From Lacrimispora sphenoides JCM 1415 (GTDB lineage Bacteria; Bacillota; Clostridia; Lachnospirales; Lachnospiraceae), in assembly GCF_900105615.1 (NCBI RefSeq), contig NZ_LT630003.1, positions 1,302,001 through 1,366,000 of the forward strand: a stretch of DNA of 64,000 bases, in the 5' to 3' direction. The number at the start of each line of letters is the position of its first letter. Position 1 is the first letter of the stretch. Positions 24,794 to 34,569 of the stretch are shown in pieces. A model generated the notes under the pieces. The model searched no databases and had not been told where the DNA came from. It saw nothing but the letters and a program-made list of their open reading frames with translations. The position numbers and the translations under genes are program-made.

Positions 24794-25964
24794 TTTTGAT
24801 CAATTGATTGACAGACGGGGAACATATTGTACCCAGTGGGATTATATAAAGGACCGGTTCGGAGAAGAGGATTTGCTTCCCTTTTCCATTTCCGATACGG
24901 ATTTCATGGCGCCCTGGCCAATCAGGAAAAAACTTATGGAGGTGGTGGAACATGGGATCTATGGCTACAGCCGGTGGAACCATGAAGATTTTAAAGGTGC
25001 TGTGGCAGGATACTTTGCTGACCGCCATAAGGTATTGGTCAGCCCGGATTGGGTGGTTTACAGCCCGTCAGTGCTGTATTCCATTGCAGTGCTTTTTCGT
25101 CTGCTGAGCCGTGAGCATGACAGGGTGCTGGTGTTTGAACCCATGTATGATGCCTTTTATCACGTAATTAAGGACAATAACCGGGAAATGGTCCCTCTTA
25201 GTCTTACGCCGGAAAACGGCAGGTATGAAATCGACTTTGACCGGTTTGAGAACCTGGTTATGGAGTGCCGGATTTTCCTGCTTTGTTCCCCTCACAACCC
25301 TACGGGCAGGGTCTGGACTACGGTTGAAATGGACCGGATGGTGGAGCTGTGCAGAAAGCATCAGGTTGCAATCATTTCTGATGAAATACACTCGGATGTG
25401 GTTTTAACAGACCGGAAGCATTGCCCGGTTCTTAAATATGGGAATCAATACGACCAGCTGTATCTGGTCAGCTCTGCCAGCAAGACCTTTAACACGCCCG
25501 GCCTTATAGGCTCTTACTGTGCACTTCCGGATGAGAGGGTCCGTAATCGGTTTATTTCCCGGATGCGCAACAGGGATTTTCTCAACTCCGTAAGCCTAAT
25601 GGGGATGCACGCCATGATGACAGGCTACGGGGAATGTATGGATTACGCAGACCAGCTGTGTACCTATATCAGGGGAAATATGAAAGAATTGTCCAATTTC
25701 GTGGAAGAGGAACTGAAAGATACCGGGGTAAGATTTCATATGCCGGAGGCCACTTATCTGGCCTGGATTGATATGAGCAGAGTGTGCGCCGACAGCGGTG
25801 CCATACAGAATGCGCTTGTACATGAGGGAAAGGTCGGAATCATGCCTGGAAAGGCTTATGGGGATGAGAATTACCTCCGGATGAATCTGGGGTGTCCCCG
25901 GGGAAAGCTGATGGAAGGACTTGAGAGGATGAAGAGGGCTTTGGATAAGCTCCCGCTGATATAA
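24783..25964 (+). CDS. MalY/PatB-family aminotransferase / C-S lyase
   Basis: A 393-residue PLP enzyme of fold type I. The PLP lysine is Lys234 in SASKTFNTPG, preceded by DEIHSDVVL and CSPHNPTGRVW, both diagnostic of the MalY/PatB group. That group includes cystathionine beta-lyases that cleave C-S bonds to give a thiol, pyruvate and ammonia. ATG 24783 follows GAGGCGGAAG and overlaps the M42 gene, so the two are translationally coupled. A terminator follows. Together with two peptidases and a PTS this suggests breakdown of an imported S-conjugate, but aminotransferase activity is also possible. Confidence 0.9.
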   Translation: MKYDFDQLIDRRGTYCTQWDYIKDRFGEEDLLPFSISDTDFMAPWPIRKKLMEVVEHGIYGYSRWNHEDFKGAVAGYFADRHKVLVSPDWVVYSPSVLYSIAVLFRLLSREHDRVLVFEPMYDAFYHVIKDNNREMVPLSLTPENGRYEIDFDRFENLVMECRIFLLCSPHNPTGRVWTTVEMDRMVELCRKHQVAIISDEIHSDVVLTDRKHCPVLKYGNQYDQLYLVSSASKTFNTPGLIGSYCALPDERVRNRFISRMRNRDFLNSVSLMGMHAMMTGYGECMDYADQLCTYIRGNMKELSNFVEEELKDTGVRFHMPEATYLAWIDMSRVCADSGAIQNALVHEGKVGIMPGKAYGDENYLRMNLGCPRGKLMEGLERMKRALDKLPLI

Positions 25965-25970
25965 TGATAG

Positions 25971-26008
25971 AAAGACGCTCATTTTGTGAAAAATGCGGCG
26001 TCTTTTTT
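25971..26008 (+). terminator. Terminator of the frv-like operon
   Basis: AAAGACGC (25971-25978) pairs with GCGTCTTT (25998-26005), continuing as TTT. It ends the seven-gene operon. Confidence 0.85.
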
Positions 26009-26049
26009 CTCCAATAATATTTGTTGTGAGACAAATTAAAAAATTACTA

Positions 26050-26078
26050 TTGATAGTCAGCATTTTTTTCGATAAAAT
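26050..26078 (+). promoter_or_regulatory. Promoter of the redox protein gene
   Basis: TTGATA (26050-26055) and TAAAAT (26073-26078) are separated by 17 bases, 79 bases before the ATG. This gene therefore has its own promoter, separate from the glycerol operon. Confidence 0.55.
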
Positions 26079-26157
26079 AAGCTTGCAGAAGAATATTTAT
26101 GATTGTATCTCATTGTTTGAGGTATAGAAACTAACAACATATGAGGAGGTGCCTGTT

Positions 26158-26814
26158 ATGCTTGATATTACAACAATATCGGCAGAAAGTGATTTGATTG
26201 ATCAGGAGCTGAAAGAGCAGCTGTCTGATATATTAAAAAAAATGAAAGACCCTGTGACGATCAAAGCGGTGGTGGATATATCACGGGAGAAAGATCTGCA
26301 GATGGCTTCATTTTTGAAAACGATTGTCTCTCTCAGTGAAAAGCTAGGCCTGGAGCTCTACTCCCCGGAGGAGGGAGATCAGGTTCCGGAGCTGGATACG
26401 ACTTTTCTGCCGGTCACCGGTCTTTACAAGGCGGGAAGCTATGGCCGCTGTGCTTTTCACGGTATTCCGGGTGGGAAAGAAATCAATTCTTTTATTTTGG
26501 CTATATATAATCTTGCAGGTCCGGGGCAGAAGGTATCGGGCGGCCTGCGTAAAAAGATTTTAAAGCTCAAGTCAAAAACCAATATAAAGATATGTGTATC
26601 CTTGTCATGCCATCATTGTCCAGGGGTAGTGGCGGCCTGTCAGCAGATTGCCATTTTAAATCCGGATATCGAGGCGGAAATGATCGATGCGGCACTCTAT
26701 ACGGATTTGGTTGCCAAGTATAATATTGAGCGTGTGCCGATGATCATATTCAATGATAAAGAAATCCATATGGGGAACAAAGCAATAGAGGAAATTGTCA
26801 CATTGTTAAAATAA
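26158..26814 (+). CDS. AhpF N-terminal-like disulfide redox protein
   Basis: A 218-residue protein resembling the stand-alone N-terminal part of AhpF: two thioredoxin folds, the first without cysteines and the second with the CHHC active site (Cys151 and Cys154, in SCHHCPGVVAA). NPDIEAEMID and NIERVPMIIFND match the remainder of the redox fold, including the cis-proline. AhpF itself has a flavoprotein domain that reduces this unit; here that domain is absent, so a separate thioredoxin-reductase-like partner is needed. The FAD/NAD oxidoreductase at 31634 is a possible one. ATG 26158 follows GAGGAGGTG. It precedes the glycerol operon on the same strand but is separated from it by about 290 bases and a new promoter. 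Confidence 0.82.
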   Translation: MLDITTISAESDLIDQELKEQLSDILKKMKDPVTIKAVVDISREKDLQMASFLKTIVSLSEKLGLELYSPEEGDQVPELDTTFLPVTGLYKAGSYGRCAFHGIPGGKEINSFILAIYNLAGPGQKVSGGLRKKILKLKSKTNIKICVSLSCHHCPGVVAACQQIAILNPDIEAEMIDAALYTDLVAKYNIERVPMIIFNDKEIHMGNKAIEEIVTLLK

Positions 26815-26919
26815 TAACTAAAAATAAAATAAAAAATTTAAAATAATATACAAATTGCACAAAAATGTAGTTTAAGATGCCGATAAACTGTTTGATTTTG
26901 TAGAAAAAAATTTGAACTA

Positions 26920-26948
26920 TTGAAAGAGTATATACAATGTGCTATATT
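26920..26948 (+). promoter_or_regulatory. Promoter of the glycerol operon
   Basis: TTGAAA (26920-26925) and TATATT (26943-26948) are 17 bases apart. Transcription would begin near 26955 and immediately enter the antiterminator-type leader. Confidence 0.6.
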
Positions 26949-26980
26949 GAGTTCAAGGTAATAATCATGCGGAGATGATG

Positions 26981-27030
26981 AGAGCATAGCAGAACAACAG
27001 AAATGTTGCTTCTAAACTATGCTCTTTTTT
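26981..27030 (+). promoter_or_regulatory. Conditional terminator in the glp leader (probable GlpP target)
   Basis: AGAGCATAG (26981-26989) pairs with CTATGCTCT (27017-27025), with an inner stem CAACA/TGTTG capped by GAAA (26995-27008), followed by TTTTTTCC. It is a strong intrinsic terminator about 80 bases before glpP. In Bacillus, GlpP with glycerol-3-phosphate prevents termination in such leaders. Here the regulator gene lies inside its own controlled operon, implying positive feedback. Confidence 0.75.
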
Positions 27031-27107
27031 CCGTTTCGGATGATTACTGGCAGGCTTTTGCGGCCAGATGTCAAAAGGATATCGATGCAAAAAAGAGAGG
27101 AGCTCCA

Positions 27108-27677
27108 ATGGACCAGAAATATTACGACTTGTTTGAGAGCAATCCGGTTATCGCGGCGGTAAAGGATATGAAAGGTCTTGCCGACTGCTGTAGCATGGAG
27201 GAGATCCGGGTAGTATTTATCCTGTTCGGGGATATCTGCAATTTAAGTTCGATTGTTAAGCAGATCAAAGATGCGGATAAAGTAGCTATGGTACATATTG
27301 ACCTGATTACAGGTTTAAGCGGAAGAGAAATTGCAGTTGATTTCATTAAGAATAATACGAAAGCGGACGGCATTATCTCAACGAAGCCGGCACTGATTAA
27401 GAGGGCCAAAGAATTATCATTATTTACAACATTAAGAATATTTGTCCTGGATTCTATGGCTTTTGAAAATATAGATAGGCTGATGAATGTAGCCAGGCCG
27501 GATATCATTGAAATATTACCCGGTCTGATGCCAAAGGTGATTAAGAGGGTATGCAGTCTGGTCAAAGTGCCGGTGATAGCCGGAGGACTGATATCGGACA
27601 AAGAGGATGTGATGGAAGCCCTTGCAGCAGGTGCGATATCCGTATCCACAACCAATCCGATGGTATGGAAAATGTAA
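27108..27677 (+). CDS. glpP: Glycerol-3-phosphate responsive antiterminator
   Basis: A 189-residue TIM-barrel-like RNA-binding antiterminator. VHIDLITGLSGREIAVDFI, ADGIISTKPALIKRAKEL, PDIIEILPGLMPKVI, VPVIAGGLISDKEDV and ALAAGAISVSTTNP are the conserved GlpP segments, including the phosphate-binding GG loop for glycerol-3-phosphate. The frame opens upstream, but ATG 27108, just after GAGAGGAGC, gives the usual length of about 190; the upstream part overlaps the leader terminator. It is the first gene of the glycerol operon and should relieve termination in its own leader. Confidence 0.93.
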   Translation: MDQKYYDLFESNPVIAAVKDMKGLADCCSMEEIRVVFILFGDICNLSSIVKQIKDADKVAMVHIDLITGLSGREIAVDFIKNNTKADGIISTKPALIKRAKELSLFTTLRIFVLDSMAFENIDRLMNVARPDIIEILPGLMPKVIKRVCSLVKVPVIAGGLISDKEDVMEALAAGAISVSTTNPMVWKM

Positions 27678-27688
27678 AAAGGAACTGA

Positions 27689-29260
<1,572 letters not shown>

Positions 29261-29326
29261 GCCGAAGACTAATACTATTTTTGTAACTATTGACAGATGT
29301 TCAAAAATGAACAAGGGGGATACATT

Positions 29327-30040
29327 ATGTTGCCATATATAGCAGAATTTATCGGAACCATGATTCTGATTCTTTTAGGCGATGGCGTTGTAGCAAACGT
29401 AACATTAAACAAGTCTGGTATGAAAGGTGCTGGTTCAATCCAAATTACCTTTGCATGGGGTCTTGCTGTTTTAATTCCGGCCTTTATCTTCGGTGCAGCT
29501 TCCGGTGCTCATTTTAATCCTGCATTAACAATTGCCTTAGCTGTGGATGGAAGCATGGCCTGGGGTCTGGTTCCCGGTTACATAGTGGCTCAGTTTGCCG
29601 GTGCATTTTGCGGTGCGGTTCTTGTTTATCTTCTGTTCAAGGATCAATTTGATGCAACGGAATCTGCTGCTACCAAACTGGGTGTATTTTCAACAGGACC
29701 TTCTATTCCCAATATGGGACGCAATATTTTAAGTGAAGCAATCGGTACATTCGTATTAGTATTTAGTATCAAGGGTATTTCACAGGTCAGCGGCATTGCT
29801 ACCGGTCTGGATAAGCTCCTGGTATTTGGTATTATCGTTTCTGTTGGTATGTCCCTTGGCGGACTGACTGGATATGCGATTAATCCGGCTCGTGACCTTG
29901 GTCCGCGTATTGCCCACAGTGTTCTTCCGATTAAGGGCAAAGGCGATTCTAACTGGGGATATGCACCAGTTGTGATTGTCGGCCCGGTCATTGGTGCGGT
30001 TGCTGCGGTACTGCTGTATCAGGCAATTCCCTGGGCATAA
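29327..30040 (+). CDS. glpF: Glycerol uptake facilitator (aquaglyceroporin)
   Basis: A 237-residue MIP channel with six membrane helices. The two pore motifs are SGAHFNPALT and GYAINPARDLGPR, whose Arg after the second NPA forms the selectivity filter. The D after the second NPAR is typical of glycerol-conducting members. AAGGGGG precedes ATG 29327 by eight bases. It lets glycerol diffuse in, trapped afterwards by GlpK. It sits between glpK and the glycerol-3-phosphate oxidoreductase genes and is followed by a strong GAAA-capped hairpin. Confidence 0.96.
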   Translation: MLPYIAEFIGTMILILLGDGVVANVTLNKSGMKGAGSIQITFAWGLAVLIPAFIFGAASGAHFNPALTIALAVDGSMAWGLVPGYIVAQFAGAFCGAVLVYLLFKDQFDATESAATKLGVFSTGPSIPNMGRNILSEAIGTFVLVFSIKGISQVSGIATGLDKLLVFGIIVSVGMSLGGLTGYAINPARDLGPRIAHSVLPIKGKGDSNWGYAPVVIVGPVIGAVAAVLLYQAIPWA

Positions 30041-30102
30041 TATTGAGATAATCATATAACCATCCTGATCGATAATATCATATATGGATTGCGGGAGAAT
30101 GG

Positions 30103-30145
30103 AGCGGCGCAAATAGGCGTGGAAACACGTCTTGTTTGTGCCGCT
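30103..30145 (+). other. Strong intra-operon hairpin with GAAA loop
   Basis: AGCGGCGCAAA (30103-30113) pairs with TTTGTGCCGCT (30135-30145), with an inner stem CGTG/CACG capped by GAAA. No T-run follows, so it is more likely an mRNA processing or stability element between glpF and the oxidoreductase genes than a terminator. Confidence 0.55.
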
Positions 30146-30178
30146 TCTGGTAATATATGAAAGGGAGGACACAAAAGT

Positions 30179-31615
30179 ATGTATGACGTAATTATTATTG
30201 GAGCGGGTGTATCTGGCAGTGCCGTCGCACGCGAACTTTCCCGATATAAGGTGAATGCCTGCGTTCTGGAAAAAGAAGAAGATGTGTGCTGTGGAACCAC
30301 CAAGGCCAACAGTGCCATCATCCATGCCGGCTATGATGCGGCAGAAGGATCCTTGATGGCCAGGCTGAATGTAGAAGGAAATCAAATGATGCCAGAGCTT
30401 TCTAAGGAACTTGATATTCCTTTTGAGCAGTGCGGGTCTTTGGTTGTATGCCTGGATGAAGCATCGCTGCCGAATCTGCAGACCCTTTATGACCGGGGCG
30501 TTAAAAATGGCGTAAAGGATCTGGAAATCATTACAGACCAGGAAAGAATCAGGGAAATGGAGCCAAACCTGGCAGATGAGGTGATTGCAGTTTTATCTGC
30601 TCCGACAGCGGGGATTGTATGTCCCTTTCATTTGAATATTGCATTGGCAGAAAATGCTTATACCAATGGCATTGACTTTAAATTTGATACTGAGGTAGAA
30701 AGTATAACGCAGATCGAAGGTGGCTGGAAGCTGGAAACAAGCAAGGGGGTGTATGAGACCCGGTATGTGGTGAACGCGGCCGGTGTTTATGCAGACCGCT
30801 TTCATAATATGGTCAGTGAATCAAAGATCCATATCACTCCCCGGCGGGGCGATTACTTTCTATTGGACAAAAACGCAGGAAAGCATGTAAAACGGACAAT
30901 TTTTGCACTGCCGAGTAAATATGGCAAGGGGGTACTGGTAACTCCTACGGTTCATGGAAATCTTATCATCGGCCCAACCGCTGTTGATATAGAGAATAAG
31001 GAAGGCACAGCGACCACCAGAGAGGGCCTTGATGAACTTTCAAAGGCTTGTCTGAACGTGAAGAATCTGCCGTTTAGACAAGTGATCACCTCTTTTGCGG
31101 GCTTAAGGGCCCATGAAGACCATCATGAATTTATTATCCGGGAGCTTGATGATGCACCGGGATTTGTGGACTGTGCAGGTATTGAATCACCTGGTCTTAC
31201 CAGCAGTCCGGCAATCGGCAAAATGGCAGCAGAAATTTTACGGGAAAAGCTGGATTTAAGCGTAAATCCTGATTTTAATGGAACCCGCAAAGGAAACATT
31301 GATTTAGATACTTTGTCAAAAGAGGAGAAAGCTGCTCTGATTGAGAAAGAACCGGCATATGGAAATATTATCTGCCGCTGCGAAATGGTAACGGAAGGGG
31401 AGCTTTTAGACGCCATTCACCGGCCCTTGGGTGCCCGAACCTTAGATGGTATCAAACGCCGGACCAGGGCAGGAGCAGGACGCTGTCAGGCAGGTTTTTG
31501 CATGCCTAAAACAATGGAGATTCTTCACCGGGAACTGGGTATTCCCATGACTGAAATAACGAAATCCGGCGGGAATTCACAGCTGTTAGTCGGATATAAC
31601 AAGGACAGAATATAA
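30179..31615 (+). CDS. Anaerobic glycerol-3-phosphate dehydrogenase, FAD/[2Fe-2S] subunit
   Basis: A 478-residue flavoenzyme. The FAD-binding Rossmann motif GAGVSGSAVAREL starts at residue 8, and the DAO-fold body includes CGTTKANSAIIHAGYD and GIESPGLTSSPAIG. A C-terminal BFD-like domain supplies [2Fe-2S] cysteines Cys399, Cys401, Cys436 and Cys441 (C-x-C then C-x4-C). This resembles GlpA-type dehydrogenases and the related L-2-hydroxyglutarate oxidase group; the glycerol context favours glycerol-3-phosphate. GGGAGG precedes the ATG. Genes for an NAD/FAD oxidoreductase and a DUF1667 protein follow directly, and these three travel together in anaerobes as one electron-transfer unit. Confidence 0.87.
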   Translation: MYDVIIIGAGVSGSAVARELSRYKVNACVLEKEEDVCCGTTKANSAIIHAGYDAAEGSLMARLNVEGNQMMPELSKELDIPFEQCGSLVVCLDEASLPNLQTLYDRGVKNGVKDLEIITDQERIREMEPNLADEVIAVLSAPTAGIVCPFHLNIALAENAYTNGIDFKFDTEVESITQIEGGWKLETSKGVYETRYVVNAAGVYADRFHNMVSESKIHITPRRGDYFLLDKNAGKHVKRTIFALPSKYGKGVLVTPTVHGNLIIGPTAVDIENKEGTATTREGLDELSKACLNVKNLPFRQVITSFAGLRAHEDHHEFIIRELDDAPGFVDCAGIESPGLTSSPAIGKMAAEILREKLDLSVNPDFNGTRKGNIDLDTLSKEEKAALIEKEPAYGNIICRCEMVTEGELLDAIHRPLGARTLDGIKRRTRAGAGRCQAGFCMPKTMEILHRELGIPMTEITKSGGNSQLLVGYNKDRI

Positions 31616-31633
31616 AAAGGGGGCGCGCTACGG

Positions 31634-32899
31634 ATGAAAGAATATGATATTGTGATAATTGGCGGCGGACCTGCTGGCCTTGCTGCGGCGATTGCGGCCC
31701 GGGATAACGGCTCTGAAAGCATATTGATCCTGGAAAGGGATAAGGAGCTCGGGGGGATATTAAATCAGTGCATTCATAACGGTTTTGGACTGCATACATT
31801 TAAGGAAGAATTGACAGGACCGGAATATGCGGCTCGTTTCACGGAACAAGTAGAAAAACATAAGATTGAATATGTTCTAAATACAATGGTTATGGAAATC
31901 AGCTCTGACAAGGTGGTTACGGCAATGAACAGGGAGGAGGGACTGTTTGATATCCAGGCCAAGGCGATCATCCTGGCCATGGGATGCAGAGAACGCTCCA
32001 GGGGGGCGCTCAATATACCTGGATACCGGCCGGCCGGTATTTTTTCAGCCGGTACAGCACAGCGTCTTGTTAATATGGAAGGCTACATGCCCGGGCGAGA
32101 GGTAGTGATTCTTGGATCCGGTGATATCGGATTGATTATGGCCAGACGACTGACTCTGGAAGGAGCCAGGGTTAAGGTGGTGGCTGAAATCATGCCATAT
32201 TCCGGAGGGCTTAAAAGGAATATTGTCCAGTGCCTGGATGATTATGGAATTCCGCTTAAATTGAGCCACACGGTAGTCGAGATCAGAGGCAGGGAGCGGC
32301 TGGAGGGAATTACTCTGGCGGCAGTGGATGACAGGGGGAAACCAATTGCCGGAACAGAAGAGGAATATTCCTGTGACACCTTGCTTTTATCGGTCGGACT
32401 GATACCGGAAAATGAACTCTCCGGTGCCATGGGAGTGGTTTTGAATCCGGTCACATCAGGCCCGATTGTAAATGAAAGTCTGGAAACAAATGTGGAAGGA
32501 GTCTTTGCCTGCGGAAACGTGCTTCATGTGCATGATCTGGTGGATTTCGTTTCGGAAGAAGCTGCTGCAGCCGGAAAGAATGCTTCAGCATATGTGAAAA
32601 ACGGGACGCAGAAAACGGGCGGCCGGGAAATCAGTCTTGAGGGTACTGATGGGGTCCGTTATACGGTTCCAAGCACGATTGACCCAGAACGTATGGAGGC
32701 AGCTCAAATTGTCCGGTTCCGGGTTGGAAATGTTTATAAAAACTGTTATATCGGTGTATACTTTAATAACGAGAGGGTATTGCATCGGAAGCGGATGGTG
32801 ATGGCACCAGGAGAAATGGAAGAAATAAAGCTGGAAAAAGAAAAGTTACTGTTGCATCCGGATGTTGACAGGATTACAATAAGGATAGAGGAGGCATAG
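31634..32899 (+). CDS. NAD(P)/FAD oxidoreductase, thioredoxin-reductase-like
   Basis: A 421-residue two-dinucleotide-domain flavoprotein. GGGPAGLAAAIAA at 10-22 binds FAD, LGSGDIGLIMARRL near 160 binds NAD(P), and VFACGNVLHVHDLVD is the C-terminal FAD motif. No redox-active CxxC of thioredoxin reductase is seen, but LNQCIHNGFG carries one conserved cysteine near 48. It stands between the glycerol-3-phosphate flavoenzyme and the DUF1667 gene, so it probably transfers electrons from that enzyme to NAD or another carrier, in the manner of GlpB. The start ATG follows GGGGGCG by ten bases. Confidence 0.85.
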   Translation: MKEYDIVIIGGGPAGLAAAIAARDNGSESILILERDKELGGILNQCIHNGFGLHTFKEELTGPEYAARFTEQVEKHKIEYVLNTMVMEISSDKVVTAMNREEGLFDIQAKAIILAMGCRERSRGALNIPGYRPAGIFSAGTAQRLVNMEGYMPGREVVILGSGDIGLIMARRLTLEGARVKVVAEIMPYSGGLKRNIVQCLDDYGIPLKLSHTVVEIRGRERLEGITLAAVDDRGKPIAGTEEEYSCDTLLLSVGLIPENELSGAMGVVLNPVTSGPIVNESLETNVEGVFACGNVLHVHDLVDFVSEEAAAAGKNASAYVKNGTQKTGGREISLEGTDGVRYTVPSTIDPERMEAAQIVRFRVGNVYKNCYIGVYFNNERVLHRKRMVMAPGEMEEIKLEKEKLLLHPDVDRITIRIEEA

Positions 32900-32902
32900 G
32901 TC

Positions 32903-33262
32903 ATGGAAAAAAGAGAACTTATCTGTATCAGCTGTCCTATGGGCTGTCCTCTGACCGTGGAACTGGAAGGCGGGGAAATCGTGAACATTACAGGAAATAC
33001 CTGTAAGCGAGGTGAGGTATATGGCCGAAAGGAAGTTACCAATCCCACAAGGATCGTCACATCCACCGTGAAGGTGGAAGGCGGTAAATCCGACATGGTA
33101 TCGGTAAAAACCAGAGAGGATATACCCAAAGATAAAATCTTTGAATGTGTAAAAGCACTCAAAGGCATCACGGTGAAAGCGCCTGTCCGGATCGGCGATG
33201 TGATCCTTCCTGATGTGGCAGGAACAGGAGTAGATATCGTAGCGACGAAAGAGTGTAGATGA
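32903..33262 (+). CDS. DUF1667 iron-sulfur-type small protein
   Basis: A 119-residue protein with Cys8, Cys11, Cys15 and Cys34 (ICISCPMGCPL, then GNTCKRG), a pattern suited to one Fe-S cluster, plus Cys118. VTNPTRIVTSTV and KDKIFECVKALK match the DUF1667 family. It starts three bases after the preceding oxidoreductase, with GGAGG within that gene's end, so the pair is tightly coupled. In anaerobes this family accompanies glycerol-3-phosphate-dehydrogenase-like flavoproteins and is presumed to act as an electron-transfer subunit. No biochemical function is proven that I know of. Confidence 0.85.
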   Translation: MEKRELICISCPMGCPLTVELEGGEIVNITGNTCKRGEVYGRKEVTNPTRIVTSTVKVEGGKSDMVSVKTREDIPKDKIFECVKALKGITVKAPVRIGDVILPDVAGTGVDIVATKECR

Positions 33263-33321
33263 CAATGGGCCTTTTTGAAGCTCTGTGTTGCTGTGAATGA
33301 TTAGTCGAAGGAGGACTTTCT

Positions 33322-33525
33322 ATGAAGATTAAGAAAATGGATATCAACAATATGAACGGATTAACCGAAGATGAAGATACAACCTGCGGCTTGAATGACA
33401 TGAATTGTCTTGGAGAAGAAGAGGATAAAACCTGCGGTATCAATGATATGAACTGCTTAGAGGATGAAGAAGAGGATACAACTTGCGGCTTAAATGATAT
33501 GAATTGTTTGGGTGAAGATGAATAA
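33322..33525 (+). CDS. Tiny acidic peptide with three C-x6-C repeats
   Basis: A 67-residue product with AAGGAGG seven bases before its ATG. After a short N-terminus come three near-identical units, T-C-G-(L/I)-N-D-M-N-C-L, separated by Asp/Glu-rich linkers, with Cys at 22, 29, 38, 45, 55 and 62. Residues 8-14 (INNMNGL) look like a degenerate, Cys-less first copy. In each unit the first Cys is followed three residues later by Asp (CGLND or CGIND), the CX3D spacing used in Cys-Asp thioether ranthipeptides. Metal binding or a modified peptide are both possible. It sits between DUF1667 and dhaK in the glycerol operon. I do not recognise the family. Confidence 0.8.
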   Translation: MKIKKMDINNMNGLTEDEDTTCGLNDMNCLGEEEDKTCGINDMNCLEDEEEDTTCGLNDMNCLGEDE

Positions 33526-33559
33526 ATTCATAATATAACGAATGGACAAGGGGGTTCTT

Positions 33560-34546
33560 ATGAAAAAATTTATCAACGATACGGTATTGGTGGAAGAACA
33601 GATGATTTTAGGGATGGTGAAGGCTTATCCCGGGCATTTGAAAAAGCTGGATTGCGGTAATGTTGTTGTGCGGGCCGAGAAGAAAGAGGGTAAGGTAGCT
33701 TTGATCAGCGGCGGCGGAAGCGGGCATGAACCGGCTCATGGCGGTTTCGTCGGAACCGGAATGCTGGATGCCGCAGTTGCGGGTCCGGTCTTTACCTCCC
33801 CGACTCCGGATCAGATCTATGAGGGCATTAAAGCGGTTGCTACGGATGCTGGTGTACTTATGATCGTTAAGAATTATACCGGTGATGTCATGAACTTTGA
33901 GATGGCCGCAGAGATGGCGGAGATGGAAGGCATCACCGTGAAGCATGTTGTCACGAATGATGATGTGGCAGTAAAGGACAGTCTTTATACGATCGGCCGC
34001 AGAGGAGTGGCAGGGACAGTCTTTGTGCATAAAATAGCCGGTGCTATGGCCGAGACTGGTGCAGATCTTGATAAAGTGCAGGCAACTGCGCAAAAAGTAA
34101 TTGATAATGTAAGAACGATGGGAGCAGCGATTGAACCTTGTACGGTACCGGCAGCAGGGAAACCGGGATTTACTCTTTCCGATGATGAGATGGAAATCGG
34201 AATCGGCATCCACGGAGAGCCGGGAACCCATAGAGAGCCGGTTAAAAAAGCGGATGAGATCGTTGATATGCTGCTGAGCCAGATTCTTGAAGATATCGAT
34301 TATGCAGGCAGCGAAGTAGCAGTTATGATTAATGGTGCCGGCGGAACACCGCTGATGGAGCTTTATATCATTAACAATCGGGTTTCTGATGTTCTGGCAG
34401 AAAAAGGTATACGGATACATAAAACCTTTGTCGGAGAATATATGACCTCCATCGAGATGCAGGGCTTTTCAATCTCCCTTCTTCGTCTGGATGATGAAAT
34501 GAAGCAGCTTTTAGATGCGGTCGCAGATACGCCTGCTTGGAAATAA
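33560..34546 (+). CDS. dhaK: Dihydroxyacetone kinase subunit DhaK
   Basis: A 328-residue subunit that binds dihydroxyacetone covalently through a histidine, here His218 in GIGIHGEPG. ISGGGSGHEPAHGGFVG near 50, DQIYEGIKA and VKNYTGDVMNFEMA near 110 are family signatures. ATG 33560 follows AAGGGGG; an ATG 18 bases upstream overlaps that site. It works with DhaL and the phosphoprotein DhaM encoded downstream, using PEP through the PTS in place of ATP. Length and motifs are intact. Confidence 0.96.
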   Translation: MKKFINDTVLVEEQMILGMVKAYPGHLKKLDCGNVVVRAEKKEGKVALISGGGSGHEPAHGGFVGTGMLDAAVAGPVFTSPTPDQIYEGIKAVATDAGVLMIVKNYTGDVMNFEMAAEMAEMEGITVKHVVTNDDVAVKDSLYTIGRRGVAGTVFVHKIAGAMAETGADLDKVQATAQKVIDNVRTMGAAIEPCTVPAAGKPGFTLSDDEMEIGIGIHGEPGTHREPVKKADEIVDMLLSQILEDIDYAGSEVAVMINGAGGTPLMELYIINNRVSDVLAEKGIRIHKTFVGEYMTSIEMQGFSISLLRLDDEMKQLLDAVADTPAWK

Positions 34547-34569
34547 AGGGATATTTTTTGTGTTTTTTC

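Noticed and set aside
27003..27107. N-terminal extension of GlpP
   Set aside because: The extra codons lie over the leader terminator and have no ribosome site. Starting at 27108 gives the normal family length and a good site.
33322..33525. SCIFF-type precursor (six cysteines)
   Set aside because: The cysteine count matches, but the spacing, acidic repeats and lack of an adjacent SPASM maturase do not.
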